A stretch of 8,075 nucleotides of DNA from Paracoccaceae bacterium (GTDB lineage Bacteria > Pseudomonadota > Alphaproteobacteria > Rhodobacterales > Rhodobacteraceae). Under the pieces are notes generated by a model. It saw nothing but the letters and a program-made list of their open reading frames with translations, ran no database searches and had not been told where the DNA came from. Made by a program: the position numbers and the translations under genes. This document shows positions 1-6,063 of the stretch, in pieces (position 1 is the stretch's first letter; every line of letters begins with the position of its first letter). The DNA lies in the NCBI GenBank assembly GCA_902525995.1, contig CABZJG010000081.1:1-8075 (forward strand). The letters are read 5' to 3'.

Positions 1-249
1 AAGGCCTTGAAGGTTCAAATCAATGCCCAGTTCTTCGTTAATTTCCCGCCCACAGGTTTCACGCAAATCTTCATTTTCCTCGACATGACCGCCAAACAAG
101 CTCCACCTGCCGGGGTGTGCGATATGCGGAAAGGGATCTCGAAACTGGAGCAAAAGCCGGTCTCTTTGGTCCATCATCAAAAGCGCAGCAACACGTTCTT
201 TGCTATATCTCTGCCAGTCGCCTAGGGTCGTAAATTCATTTTGGTCCAA
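1..249 (-). CDS. NUDIX hydrolase, C-terminus cut by the window edge
   Basis: The protein reads inward from 249 and continues past the left edge, so only the first 83 residues are present. A complete Nudix box is visible at residues 54-76: Gly54, five residues, Glu60, seven residues, then Arg-Glu-Ile-Asn-Glu-Glu-Leu-Gly-Ile. This is the Mg2+-binding and pyrophosphohydrolase signature of the family. Residues 21-35 look like the first beta strand, and the segment Pro-Gly-Arg-Trp-Ser-Leu-Phe-Gly-Gly just before the box is typical of Nudix enzymes acting on (d)NTP- or nucleotide-sugar-like substrates. The actual substrate cannot be deduced. A TTG start at 249 was chosen because AAGGT lies 8 bases upstream. 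An alternative TTG at 264 would add five residues, and an in-frame stop at 271-273 rules out anything longer. The gene follows dusA and the MOSC gene on the same strand after a 76-base gap. Confidence 0.85.
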   Translation of the reverse strand, partial: MDQNEFTTLGDWQRYSKERVAALLMMDQRDRLLLQFRDPFPHIAHPGRWSLFGGHVEENEDLRETCGREINEELGIDLNLQGL

Positions 250-300
250 TGCCGTTACCTTCAATATCTGTTAAATCTGTTTGGCTTATAACGCGACTAG

Positions 301-329
301 GATTTGCATACACCAAAAATATCGGTCAA
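301..329 (-). promoter_or_regulatory. possible sigma70-type promoter for the NUDIX gene
   Basis: On the minus strand, TTGACC (324-329) is followed after 17 bases by CAAATC (301-306). The -35 box is good and the spacing ideal, but the -10 box is poor. It would place a start of transcription near 294, about 45 bases before the proposed TTG start. The -35 box overlaps the stop codon of the MOSC gene. Read-through from dusA is an equally good explanation for expression. Confidence 0.25.
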
Positions 330-895
330 GTCTGGCTTTCAACGCCGCACTTTAAAATACGATCCTCTTTTGAAATCACGCCATCTTGATGAATGCTACA
401 CAAAAGACCGCGCAACCTTAGGGGGCGGTATTCTGGTTCGTTAATCCAATCGAAAGCCTCTGCACCATAGCGCGCTTTCCATTTAACGCAGGCGGTATTG
501 AACACGCCCGACACCCGCAGCACGGCGCTGCCAATATTGAGCAAAGTTCCTTTGGGCATATTGGCTTCAGAGCAATCCAGATCGGCAATAATGGTATCCC
601 CTGGATGCAGCATGTTTTGCGGATCAAACCGCACCGCATCATGCACCCTGCGCCCCAGAATGGAAACCTGTATTGCTGGGTCGGGGGATCCATCGGGCAA
701 TTTCATCCAAGGGGTTTTAAGCCAACGTTCGCCGGTGATCCCGCCGCGGCGCGTGAGATCAATTTGATCGGGAAACTGGCGTGCCCCAAACCCGGGCCGA
801 AAACATAACGTCTCAATAGGCACATCATCTTTTGGCGCCTCTTTAATCTGTACGATTGCCGCATCGAGAGCGGATTTTGTGACAAAATCCATCAT
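326..895 (-). CDS. MOSC domain-containing protein
   Basis: A 189-residue protein with the MOSC fold, named after the C-terminal domain of molybdenum-cofactor sulfurase and found in YiiM/YuaD-like proteins. MOSC domains are thought to carry or transfer sulfur through a conserved cysteine. Here Cys136, in the context Asn-Thr-Ala-Cys-Val-Lys-Trp, fits that cysteine. Other visible elements are an Arg-Pro-Gly-Phe-Gly segment (33-37), Gly-Ile-Thr-Gly-Glu-Arg-Trp (52-58), Val-Ser-Ile-Leu-Gly-Arg-Arg-Val (77-84) and the His-Pro-Gly-Asp turn (97-100). The usual His-Gly-Gly motif after the Arg-Val pair is not obvious; His-Asp-Ala-Val stands there. There is no N-terminal iron-sulfur or PLP domain, so this is a stand-alone MOSC protein whose substrate is unknown. 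The ATG at 895 is preferred over one at 988, because the earlier one would lie deep inside dusA. The chosen ATG overlaps the dusA stop by one base, which suggests translational coupling. Confidence 0.85.
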   Translation of the reverse strand: MMDFVTKSALDAAIVQIKEAPKDDVPIETLCFRPGFGARQFPDQIDLTRRGGITGERWLKTPWMKLPDGSPDPAIQVSILGRRVHDAVRFDPQNMLHPGDTIIADLDCSEANMPKGTLLNIGSAVLRVSGVFNTACVKWKARYGAEAFDWINEPEYRPLRLRGLLCSIHQDGVISKEDRILKCGVESQT

Positions 896-1905
896 TATGC
901 AGCCGCCTGCCTGATCACATGACCAAGCGCCTCTTGCACCAATTCTGTACCGCCAATATGGCCGCGCTCGGACAAAATACGCCGCCATGCCCTTGCTCCG
1001 GGCTGGCCGGCAAAAAGACCCAGCATATGCCGCGTGACTTGGTTAAGTTTTCCGCCCGATGACAGATGTGCCTCAATATAGGGCAACATTTGCTGCACCA
1101 CAGTGACCGGATCTGCTGCTTGAGCCTGACCAAAAATGCGCTGGTCGGCCGCCGCAAGGATATCGCTGGGCTGATGGTAAGCTGCACGGCCAATCATCAC
1201 ACCATCCATTCCAACCTCAAGAAACGATACTGCCTGATCAAGCGATGTAATTCCGCCATTGACCGACAGGTGCAGCGCGGGAAAGAGGCCTTTCATCTGC
1301 TGCACCAAAGGATAATCTAACGGCGGGATATCGCGGTTTTCTTTTGGGCTTAACCCCTGAAGCCACGCTTTACGTGCATGAATTGCAAACCGCCCAACGC
1401 CTGCCGCAGAGACCTGCGCCAAAAACTCGGGTAATATTTCCTCCGGCTCTTGCTCATCAACCCCGATGCGGCACTTTACCGTGACCTCAACATCCAATGC
1501 CGCGATCATTTCTGCGCAGCACTCTGCCACTAGAGCGGGACTTTTCATCAATATGGCCCCGAAAGTACCCGATTGCACCCGGTCCGAGGGACATCCCACA
1601 TTCAGATTAATCTCGTCATACCCGGCCTCGGCCCCAAGGCGCGCTGCTTGCGCCAGCTCTTTGGGGTCCGAGCCGCCAAGCTGCAGCGCCACCGGATGCT
1701 CGGCCGCGTTAAAGTCAAGCAAATGCACTGCGCCGCCCCGCACCAAAGCCGGCGCAGTGACCATTTCGGTGTAAAGCAGAGCATTTTTACACAGCAAACG
1801 ATGTAGGTACCGACAATGTCGATCCGTCCAATCCATCATCGGGGCTACGGATAAGCGGGCCGCATGTTGCAAGGGATTGGGGGTAAGGGTGGCTGTGGTT
1901 TTCAT
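895..1905 (-). CDS. dusA: tRNA-dihydrouridine(20/20a) synthase DusA
   Basis: A 336-residue, FMN-dependent enzyme that uses NADPH to reduce uridine to dihydrouridine in the D-loop of tRNA, in the cytoplasm. The length is normal for DusA. Family motifs run in order: Ala-Pro-Met-Met-Asp-Trp-Thr-Asp-Arg-His (21-30, flavin binding), Leu-Gly-Gly-Ser (76-79), Asn-Leu-Asn-Val-Gly-Cys-Pro-Ser (100-107) with catalytic Cys105, then Lys-Cys-Arg-Ile-Gly-Val-Asp, His-Ala-Arg-Lys-Ala-Trp-Leu-Gln-Gly, Val-Asn-Gly-Gly-Ile, and the phosphate-binding Gly-Val-Met-Ile-Gly-Arg-Ala. The Arg-Lys-Ala-Trp-Leu segment separates DusA from DusB and DusC. The ATG at 1905 gives the usual DusA N-terminus about 20 residues before the flavin motif. 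An in-frame ATG at 2064 would add 53 unrelated residues that are antisense to an epimerase remnant, so it was rejected. The start has no strong Shine-Dalgarno sequence. The MOSC gene follows with a one-base overlap. Confidence 0.95.
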   Translation of the reverse strand: MKTTATLTPNPLQHAARLSVAPMMDWTDRHCRYLHRLLCKNALLYTEMVTAPALVRGGAVHLLDFNAAEHPVALQLGGSDPKELAQAARLGAEAGYDEINLNVGCPSDRVQSGTFGAILMKSPALVAECCAEMIAALDVEVTVKCRIGVDEQEPEEILPEFLAQVSAAGVGRFAIHARKAWLQGLSPKENRDIPPLDYPLVQQMKGLFPALHLSVNGGITSLDQAVSFLEVGMDGVMIGRAAYHQPSDILAAADQRIFGQAQAADPVTVVQQMLPYIEAHLSSGGKLNQVTRHMLGLFAGQPGARAWRRILSERGHIGGTELVQEALGHVIRQAAA

Positions 1906-1936
1906 CGCGAACCGCTGTTTTTTTTGCTTTTGACCT

Positions 1937-1964
1937 TTTACATGGTCGGCTGCCCATTTGTCAC
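1937..1964 (-). promoter_or_regulatory. possible promoter for dusA
   Basis: On the minus strand, GTGACA (1959-1964) and TGTAAA (1937-1942) are separated by 16 bases. They would start transcription near 1930, about 25 bases before the dusA ATG. Both boxes are imperfect, and support is spacing and position only. The site lies within the decayed epimerase sequence. Confidence 0.3.
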
Positions 1965-1975
1965 CCCTGCAATAG

Positions 1976-2275
1976 GCTGGTGGCAAAGAAATACAAATTG
2001 CTAATGTGGCCGATAGCCTATCACTTGTTGCACCTTTTAGTGTGGTCAATATCGGCAATAACAAACCCCTAAAAATATCTGATTTTATTGCTTAACTCGA
2101 AAAGGAGGTTGTAAAACACGCAGTGCAAAACCTGATAGGAATGCAAGCCGGTGAGGTGCCTTGCCCTTGGGCTGATGCAACACTTTTAAAGGCATTAACC
2201 GGCTATGTTCTGCGCACAGAGATGAAAAGGGGCGTTAAAACCTTTGTGGATTGGTACAAAGGTTATTATGGTTAG
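1976..2275 (+). pseudogene. C-terminal remnant of a UDP-glucuronate 4-epimerase-like NAD-dependent epimerase
   Basis: One plus-strand frame translates as the last 90 or so residues of an LpsL-type nucleotide-sugar epimerase (extended short-chain dehydrogenase family). Recognisable pieces are Asp-Ser-Leu-Ser-x-Val-Ala-Pro-Phe (2012-2038), Val-Val-Asn-Ile-Gly-Asn (2042-2059), Asn-Leu-Ile-Gly-Met-Gln-Ala-Gly-Glu-Val-Pro (2129-2161), Trp-Ala-Asp-Ala-Thr-Leu-Leu (2168-2188), Leu-Thr-Gly-Tyr (2195-2206) and the end Phe-Val-Asp-Trp-Tyr-Lys-Gly-Tyr-Tyr-Gly (2243-2272), closed by TAG at 2273-2275. The frame is interrupted by TAA at 2093-2095, where relatives often carry Glu or Asp, and by TAG at 1973-1975. 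Weaker similarity in a shifted frame may continue back to about 1935. The catalytic and NAD-binding N-terminal two thirds are missing because dusA occupies that space. No start codon or ribosome-binding site is needed or seen. This is a dead gene fragment; the family assignment comes from recognition without a search. Confidence 0.82.
2244..2272 (+). promoter_or_regulatory. possible promoter for the kdsDBA operon
   Basis: TTGTGG (2244-2249) is followed after 17 bases by TATGGT (2267-2272), giving a start of transcription near 2279 and a leader of about 55 bases before kdsD. The -10 box matches four of six consensus bases, while the -35 box is weak. It falls within the final codons of the dead epimerase gene, so the operon may once have been transcribed from further upstream. 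Confidence 0.22.
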
Positions 2276-2321
2276 GCTCTGGTCAAAGCCCCTGCAATCA
2301 GGCTAATGAAATGCAAATATC

Positions 2322-2326
2322 AGGAG
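2322..2326 (+). promoter_or_regulatory. ribosome-binding site that fixes the kdsD start
   Basis: AGGAG lies 8 bases before the ATG at 2335. This supports that start over the in-frame ATG at 2251, which sits inside the coding end of the epimerase remnant and has no comparable site. Confidence 0.8.
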
Positions 2327-2334
2327 CAGCCCCT

Positions 2335-3297
2335 ATGAGCGGACCGCAAAGCGAAACAATTGATCATGCACGTCACGTTTTGACGATTGAAGCAGAGGCT
2401 TTGCAGCAATTGGCAAATCATCTGCCAGATGATTTTTCGCCGCTCACTGAAGCAATTCTTGCCTGTAGCGGACGGGTTATTGTGTCCGGGGTGGGCAAAT
2501 CAGGCCACATCGGGCGCAAAATCTCGGCAACTTTAGCGAGCACCGGCACACCCTCTTATTTTGTCCATGCCACCGAAGCCAGCCATGGTGATCTGGGCAT
2601 GATTGTCGACGGCGACCTTTGTCTGCTTATTTCAAACTCTGGCGAAACTGCCGAACTGCGCGATATCGTGGCCCATACCCGCCGCTTTTCCATCCCCATG
2701 GCGGCTATATCTTCCAAAGCTGGCAGCACCTTGATGAAAGCGGCCGATTTTGCGCTTTGTCTGCCGGATGCACCAGAGGCCTGCGCTATTGGTATGGCCC
2801 CGACCACATCAACCACAATGATGATCGCGTTGGGCGATGCCTTGGCTGTTGCTCTGATGAAAAAGCGCAACTTTCAAGCCGAAAACTTTTCCGTCTTTCA
2901 CCCAGGCGGCAAACTTGGCGCGCAAATGGCCAGTGTTGGCGATCTCATGCACGGTCGGGATAAAATGCCCTTTGTTGCGCCCGACACGTCCATGCAGGAT
3001 ACGTTGCTTGAGATTACCTCAAAAGGCTTTGGGGTGGCGGTCGTCTTGGATCATGGCCGTGTGTCCGGCGTTATTTCCGATGGCGATCTGCGCCGCCATA
3101 TGCATCATCTGATGGATAAAACAGCCTCGGAAATCGCAAGCCCGGACCCGATCACAGTGCAGCGAGAGCTTTTTGCGGCCGATGCCTTGCGGATTATGAA
3201 CGATCATAAAATTGGCGTTCTGGTGGTGGTCGATAGCGAACAAAAGCCACAGGGCATTTTCCATATCCAAGATTTGCTGAGAGCAGGTGTCGTATGA
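2335..3297 (+). CDS. kdsD: arabinose-5-phosphate isomerase (KdsD/KpsF family)
   Basis: A 320-residue enzyme that interconverts D-ribulose 5-phosphate and D-arabinose 5-phosphate, the first committed step of Kdo synthesis. The E. coli protein is about 328 residues. The N-terminal SIS (sugar isomerase) domain shows Gly-Val-Gly-Lys-Ser-Gly-His-Ile-Gly (52-60), Ala-Ser-His-Gly-Asp-Leu-Gly-Met (82-89), Ser-Asn-Ser-Gly-Glu-Thr (100-105) and Ala-Pro-Thr-Thr-Ser-Thr-Thr (155-161). Lys55 and His189, in Phe-His-Pro-Gly-Gly, match catalytically important residues of the family. Two CBS domains follow, at roughly 205-260 and 268-320, with Ser-Asp-Gly-Asp-Leu-Arg-Arg in the first and the family's Asp-Leu-Leu-Arg-Ala-Gly-Val-Val ending. 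The start is set by AGGAG 8 bases upstream. The stop overlaps the kdsB start by four bases (ATGA). Sequence alone cannot distinguish the lipopolysaccharide (KdsD) from the capsule (KpsF) role. Confidence 0.95.
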   Translation: MSGPQSETIDHARHVLTIEAEALQQLANHLPDDFSPLTEAILACSGRVIVSGVGKSGHIGRKISATLASTGTPSYFVHATEASHGDLGMIVDGDLCLLISNSGETAELRDIVAHTRRFSIPMAAISSKAGSTLMKAADFALCLPDAPEACAIGMAPTTSTTMMIALGDALAVALMKKRNFQAENFSVFHPGGKLGAQMASVGDLMHGRDKMPFVAPDTSMQDTLLEITSKGFGVAVVLDHGRVSGVISDGDLRRHMHHLMDKTASEIASPDPITVQRELFAADALRIMNDHKIGVLVVVDSEQKPQGIFHIQDLLRAGVV

Positions 3298-4085
3298 AGA
3301 CCGTTATCATCATCCCCGCCCGCTATGCCAGTAGCCGCTTTCTGGGAAAACCATTAGCGATGCTGCAACTGGCAGACGGATCACGCAAAAGCCTGATCGA
3401 GCTTAGTTGGGAAGCCGCAAAGCAAGTTGAGGGTATTTCCGAGGTTTATGTGGCAACCGATGACGACCGTATCCGTGATGCGGCCACAGTATTTGGCGCC
3501 AAGGTCATCATGACCAGCTCAAACTGCGCCAATGGCACAGAGCGCTGCGCTGAAGCGCTTGAGAACGCAAATCTTGACGCTGATCTGGTGATTAATTTGC
3601 AGGGTGATGCACCGCTTACGCCGCCTTGGTTTATTGAGGCTTTGATTGCGGCAATGTCGTCTGATCAAACGGCCCAAATGGCCACCCCTGTGCTGCAAGT
3701 TGATCCCGTCACCTACAGGCTTTTCACCGAAGATCGCCGCAATGGGCGGGTTGGTGGTACAACGGCGATTTTTGATCGTAACAGCAATGCACTTTATTTT
3801 TCCAAAGAGGTTTTGCCGTTCCTACAGCTTGAGCAGCTGGCAGATAAAGCCGATATTCCGGTTTATCATCACGTCGGCGTTTACGCTTATCGGCCAGAGG
3901 CGCTAAAGGCCTATATGCAATGGCCCGAAGGCCGCTTGGAAAAGCTTGAAGGGCTTGAGCAGCTTAGATTTTTAGAAAATGCAGCGCAGGTTAAATGTGT
4001 CGAAGTAGATGCGCGCGGCAAGGTTTTTTGGGAGTTGAACAATCCCGAAGATATCGCCCGAATTGAAAAGGTTTTAGAGGCTTAA
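3294..4085 (+). CDS. kdsB: 3-deoxy-manno-octulosonate cytidylyltransferase (CMP-Kdo synthetase), divergent type
   Basis: A 263-residue cytoplasmic nucleotidyltransferase that activates Kdo with CTP to give CMP-Kdo, the donor for lipid A-core or capsule-linker Kdo transferases. Visible motifs are Ile-Ile-Pro-Ala-Arg-Tyr-Ala-Ser-Ser-Arg (6-15, CTP binding), Val-Ala-Thr-Asp-Asp-Asp (53-58), Gly-Thr-Glu-Arg-Cys-Ala-Glu (81-87), Asn-Leu-Gln-Gly-Asp-Ala-Pro-Leu (101-108), Leu-Tyr-Phe-Ser-Lys (167-171), His-Val-Gly-Val-Tyr-Ala-Tyr-Arg (193-200) and Leu-Glu-Lys-Leu-Glu-Gly-Leu-Glu-Gln-Leu-Arg (215-225). Asp105 matches the metal-binding Asp98 of E. coli KdsB. The second ligand, Asp235 in the E. coli Val-Asp-Thr-Pro-Glu-Asp motif, is replaced by Asn249 in Leu-Asn-Asn-Pro-Glu-Asp. 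The protein is also about 15 residues longer than E. coli KdsB. Context between kdsD and kdsA supports the role. A related sugar acid as substrate cannot be excluded. Confidence 0.9.
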   Translation: MKTVIIIPARYASSRFLGKPLAMLQLADGSRKSLIELSWEAAKQVEGISEVYVATDDDRIRDAATVFGAKVIMTSSNCANGTERCAEALENANLDADLVINLQGDAPLTPPWFIEALIAAMSSDQTAQMATPVLQVDPVTYRLFTEDRRNGRVGGTTAIFDRNSNALYFSKEVLPFLQLEQLADKADIPVYHHVGVYAYRPEALKAYMQWPEGRLEKLEGLEQLRFLENAAQVKCVEVDARGKVFWELNNPEDIARIEKVLEA

Positions 4086-4087
4086 GA

Positions 4088-4915
4088 ATGCAACAAAAAA
4101 CTGTGAAAATTGGCGATGTTGAAATTGGTGAAAATCAGCCCATCGCCTTTATCACCGGCCCCTGCCAGCTTGAAAACCGCGATCACGCAATGATGATGGC
4201 GGATAAAATTTCAAGACTTTGCGCAAAGAATGGCGCGCAGTTTATATTCAAAGCCAGCTATGACAAAGCCAACAGGTCCTCCATTTCATCCGCGCGCGGC
4301 ATTGGTATAGACGAAGGCTTACGGATCTTAAACGATATCGGGCGCGAATTTAACTGCCCCGTCATTACCGATGTGCATGAGGCAAGCCAATGCAATGCGG
4401 CAAGTGAGGCAGTTGATATTCTGCAAATACCGGCCTTTTTGTGCCGGCAAACCGATCTACTGCTGGCCGCTGGAAAAACCGGAAAGCCTATCAATGTCAA
4501 AAAGGGTCAGTTCATGGCGCCTTGGGATATGTGGAACGTTGCGGAAAAAATTGCCAGCACCGGCAATCGCGATATCCTGCTGTGCGAGCGGGGCACATCG
4601 TTTGGATATAACACTTTGGTCAACGACTTTCGCGGCCTGCAAACCATGGCTGAAACAGGATATCCGGTGATTTTTGACGCCACCCATTCGGTGCAGCAAC
4701 CAAGCGGGCAAGGCAATACATCAGGCGGTGAACGGCAATTCGTGGCCGGATTGGCCCGCGCGGCCTGTGCCATGGGCATTAGCGGTGTTTTTATTGAAAC
4801 CCATCAGGATCCAGATAATGCCCCCTGCGACGGCCCAAACATGATCGCAATTGATCACATGGGGGCTTTAATGGACGATTTGCTTGCCTTTGACGCGCTG
4901 CGCAAGGGATTATGA
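4088..4915 (+). CDS. kdsA: 3-deoxy-8-phosphooctulonate synthase (Kdo-8-P synthase)
   Basis: A 275-residue TIM-barrel enzyme that condenses arabinose 5-phosphate with phosphoenolpyruvate to give Kdo 8-phosphate. Motifs include Ile-Thr-Gly-Pro-Cys-Gln-Leu-Glu (22-29), Phe-Lys-Ala-Ser-Tyr-Asp-Lys-Ala-Asn-Arg-Ser (54-64), Thr-Asp-Val-His-Glu (94-98), Asn-Val-Lys-Lys-Gly-Gln-Phe (136-142), Asp-Ala-Thr-His-Ser-Val-Gln (197-203) and Phe-Ile-Glu-Thr-His (235-239). Cys26, His200, Glu237 and Asp248 correspond to the four metal ligands of the Aquifex-type, metal-dependent enzymes; E. coli KdsA has Asn in place of the Cys. The ATG lies two bases after the kdsB stop, with AGAGG 7 bases upstream inside the end of kdsB, so the three genes form one transcription unit. 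No clear terminator hairpin follows before the convergent permease gene. Confidence 0.96.
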   Translation: MQQKTVKIGDVEIGENQPIAFITGPCQLENRDHAMMMADKISRLCAKNGAQFIFKASYDKANRSSISSARGIGIDEGLRILNDIGREFNCPVITDVHEASQCNAASEAVDILQIPAFLCRQTDLLLAAGKTGKPINVKKGQFMAPWDMWNVAEKIASTGNRDILLCERGTSFGYNTLVNDFRGLQTMAETGYPVIFDATHSVQQPSGQGNTSGGERQFVAGLARAACAMGISGVFIETHQDPDNAPCDGPNMIAIDHMGALMDDLLAFDALRKGL

Positions 4916-4943
4916 GCACGTCATTTGTTTGAAGCGGATGCCT

Positions 4944-5816
4944 TTAGCTTGGGTTCCGTTCGCCTAGGATATTAACGTAGTTGGCCGCAAAGATAATCCC
5001 TGCCCCCAAAATCACCAGTGCATCCACAGGTTCAGAATAAAAGATAAATCCAATCACGACGATGGCCGGCAAACGAATAAAATCAATCGGAGCAATCAGC
5101 GTCGCTGGTGCAAGTGACAGCGCAGCGGTCAGTGAAAAATGGGCCGCCAAGCCGGCACAGGCAATCAGGATCACCCAAGGCAGGTTTTGCGCAGATGGCA
5201 GCGCGATATCACCATCATAACCTGCACAGATAATCCCAAAGCCGAGTTGAAATAGCGTCATGTAAAAAAGTACGGTTAGAATGGTTTCGCTTTGCGTTAG
5301 CTTTTTGGTCAATACAATTGAACCGGCAAAACCAACCGCCGCAAGCGCAGCGCTTATCACCCCTAAGCTCAGGCCCGACATCGCCGGTTGGGCAACCAGC
5401 AAAGCGCCGCCAAAGCCGATGAGACCAACTGAAATTTTTTTGCGGCTCAACCGTTCGCCCAAAATAAGCGGAGACAGGATTAAAATCCAAAGCGGCGTGG
5501 TAAACTCAAGCGCAAAAACCTGCGCCAGCGGGATCACCGTGAGGGCAAAGAACCACAGGTTTTGACCGCTAAAATGAAACAGGTTCCGCACCACATGAAC
5601 ACCCATATGCCGCCGCGATATATTTTTGCCTTCGCCCCGAACCAAAATAAAGCCGAGCACCAGCAGAAATCCGATAAAACTGCGAAAAAGCATAATCTCA
5701 AAGGTATCAAGTTGAAAGCTAACCGCTCGCCCGGCCACGGCCATGGCCACGAATGAGGCAATAGCTCCGGTCATATAAAACACGGCTTTGGTAAGCTGAA
5801 TTTGGCGCTGGGCCAT
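4944..5816 (-). CDS. DMT-superfamily (EamA) inner-membrane transporter
   Basis: A 290-residue membrane protein with about ten hydrophobic helices, roughly at 11-30, 38-58, 80-96, 98-119, 128-143, 148-168, 178-198, 213-233, 238-258 and 264-283. Two tandem EamA repeats are evident. The first ends with the typical Leu-Gly-Glu-Arg-Leu-Ser stretch (119-124) followed by a basic segment. The second repeat contains Ala-Pro-Ile-Asp-Phe-Ile-Arg-Leu-Pro (242-250) and a Ser-Glu-Pro-Val-Asp element (261-265). Such permeases move small metabolites such as amino acids, S-adenosylmethionine or purines, often outward; the substrate cannot be told here. The ATG at 5816 was chosen because AAAGGTG lies 7 bases upstream. 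An in-frame ATG at 5846 would add ten hydrophilic residues without such a site. It converges on kdsA with 28 bases between the ends. Confidence 0.92.
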   Translation of the reverse strand: MAQRQIQLTKAVFYMTGAIASFVAMAVAGRAVSFQLDTFEIMLFRSFIGFLLVLGFILVRGEGKNISRRHMGVHVVRNLFHFSGQNLWFFALTVIPLAQVFALEFTTPLWILILSPLILGERLSRKKISVGLIGFGGALLVAQPAMSGLSLGVISAALAAVGFAGSIVLTKKLTQSETILTVLFYMTLFQLGFGIICAGYDGDIALPSAQNLPWVILIACAGLAAHFSLTAALSLAPATLIAPIDFIRLPAIVVIGFIFYSEPVDALVILGAGIIFAANYVNILGERNPS

Positions 5817-5823
5817 GAAATTG

Positions 5824-5830
5824 CACCTTT
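5824..5830 (-). promoter_or_regulatory. ribosome-binding site that fixes the permease start
   Basis: AAAGGTG on the minus strand ends 7 bases before the ATG at 5816. It favours that codon over the in-frame ATG at 5846. Confidence 0.65.
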
Positions 5831-5991
5831 TTGTGTCGCTGCCCAAGGATGTCTAAACAATCCAAAGCAGGGAATTTTTGATCAGAGGTCAGCCGCACCA
5901 AGAGCAGAGCGATCCTATTTGGGATATAAACCGTTCAATATTTTTTCAATCAATAGTTTTCTTGCAATAGCGTGGTTTTACCAAAGGGATT

Positions 5992-6063
5992 ATGACATCT
6001 GAGGCAAGCATTGTGGCTTTCTCGGATCGTCTGGATAAAATCACGCGCTTTTGGGTGAGATAA
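5992..6063 (+). CDS. possible 23-residue small ORF or gene remnant
   Basis: An ATG at 5992 opens 23 codons ending in TAA at 6061-6063. AAAGGG lies three bases upstream, which is closer than ideal for a ribosome-binding site. The peptide (Met-Thr-Ser-Glu-Ala-Ser-Ile-Val-Ala-Phe-Ser-Asp-Arg-Leu and onward) is amphipathic and its codon choice resembles the surrounding genes. It could be a leader peptide, a tiny protein or the residue of a lost gene. It has no recognised relative, and chance is a real possibility. Confidence 0.2.
   Translation: MTSEASIVAFSDRLDKITRFWVR

Noticed and set aside
7..225. Plus-strand open frame of 72 codons
   Set aside because: It is antisense to the NUDIX gene, whose Nudix box is unmistakable, and its product is low in recognisable motifs.
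896..988. N-terminal extension of the MOSC protein by 31 residues
   Set aside because: It would lie entirely inside the conserved C-terminus of dusA. The ATG at 895 sits exactly at the dusA stop.
1066..1806. Several plus-strand open frames of 77-102 codons opposite dusA
   Set aside because: dusA carries the full set of family motifs on the minus strand, and the antisense products lack motifs and ribosome-binding sites.
1906..2064. N-terminal extension of DusA by 53 residues
   Set aside because: The added residues match no part of DusA, and the opposite strand carries the epimerase remnant. The ATG at 1905 gives a normal-length DusA.
2093..2095. Programmed recoding or read-through at the TAA in the epimerase frame
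   Set aside because: The N-terminal two thirds of the enzyme are missing, so read-through would not give a working protein. Simple decay explains it.
4916..4943. Terminator between kdsA and the permease gene
   Set aside because: Only a four-base AAGC/GCTT pairing near 4931-4949 could be found, with no T-run. That is not enough to call a terminator.
5802..6002. 66-codon plus-strand open frame across the spacer
   Set aside because: It starts antisense to the first codons of the permease gene, has no ribosome-binding site and shows no protein-like pattern.
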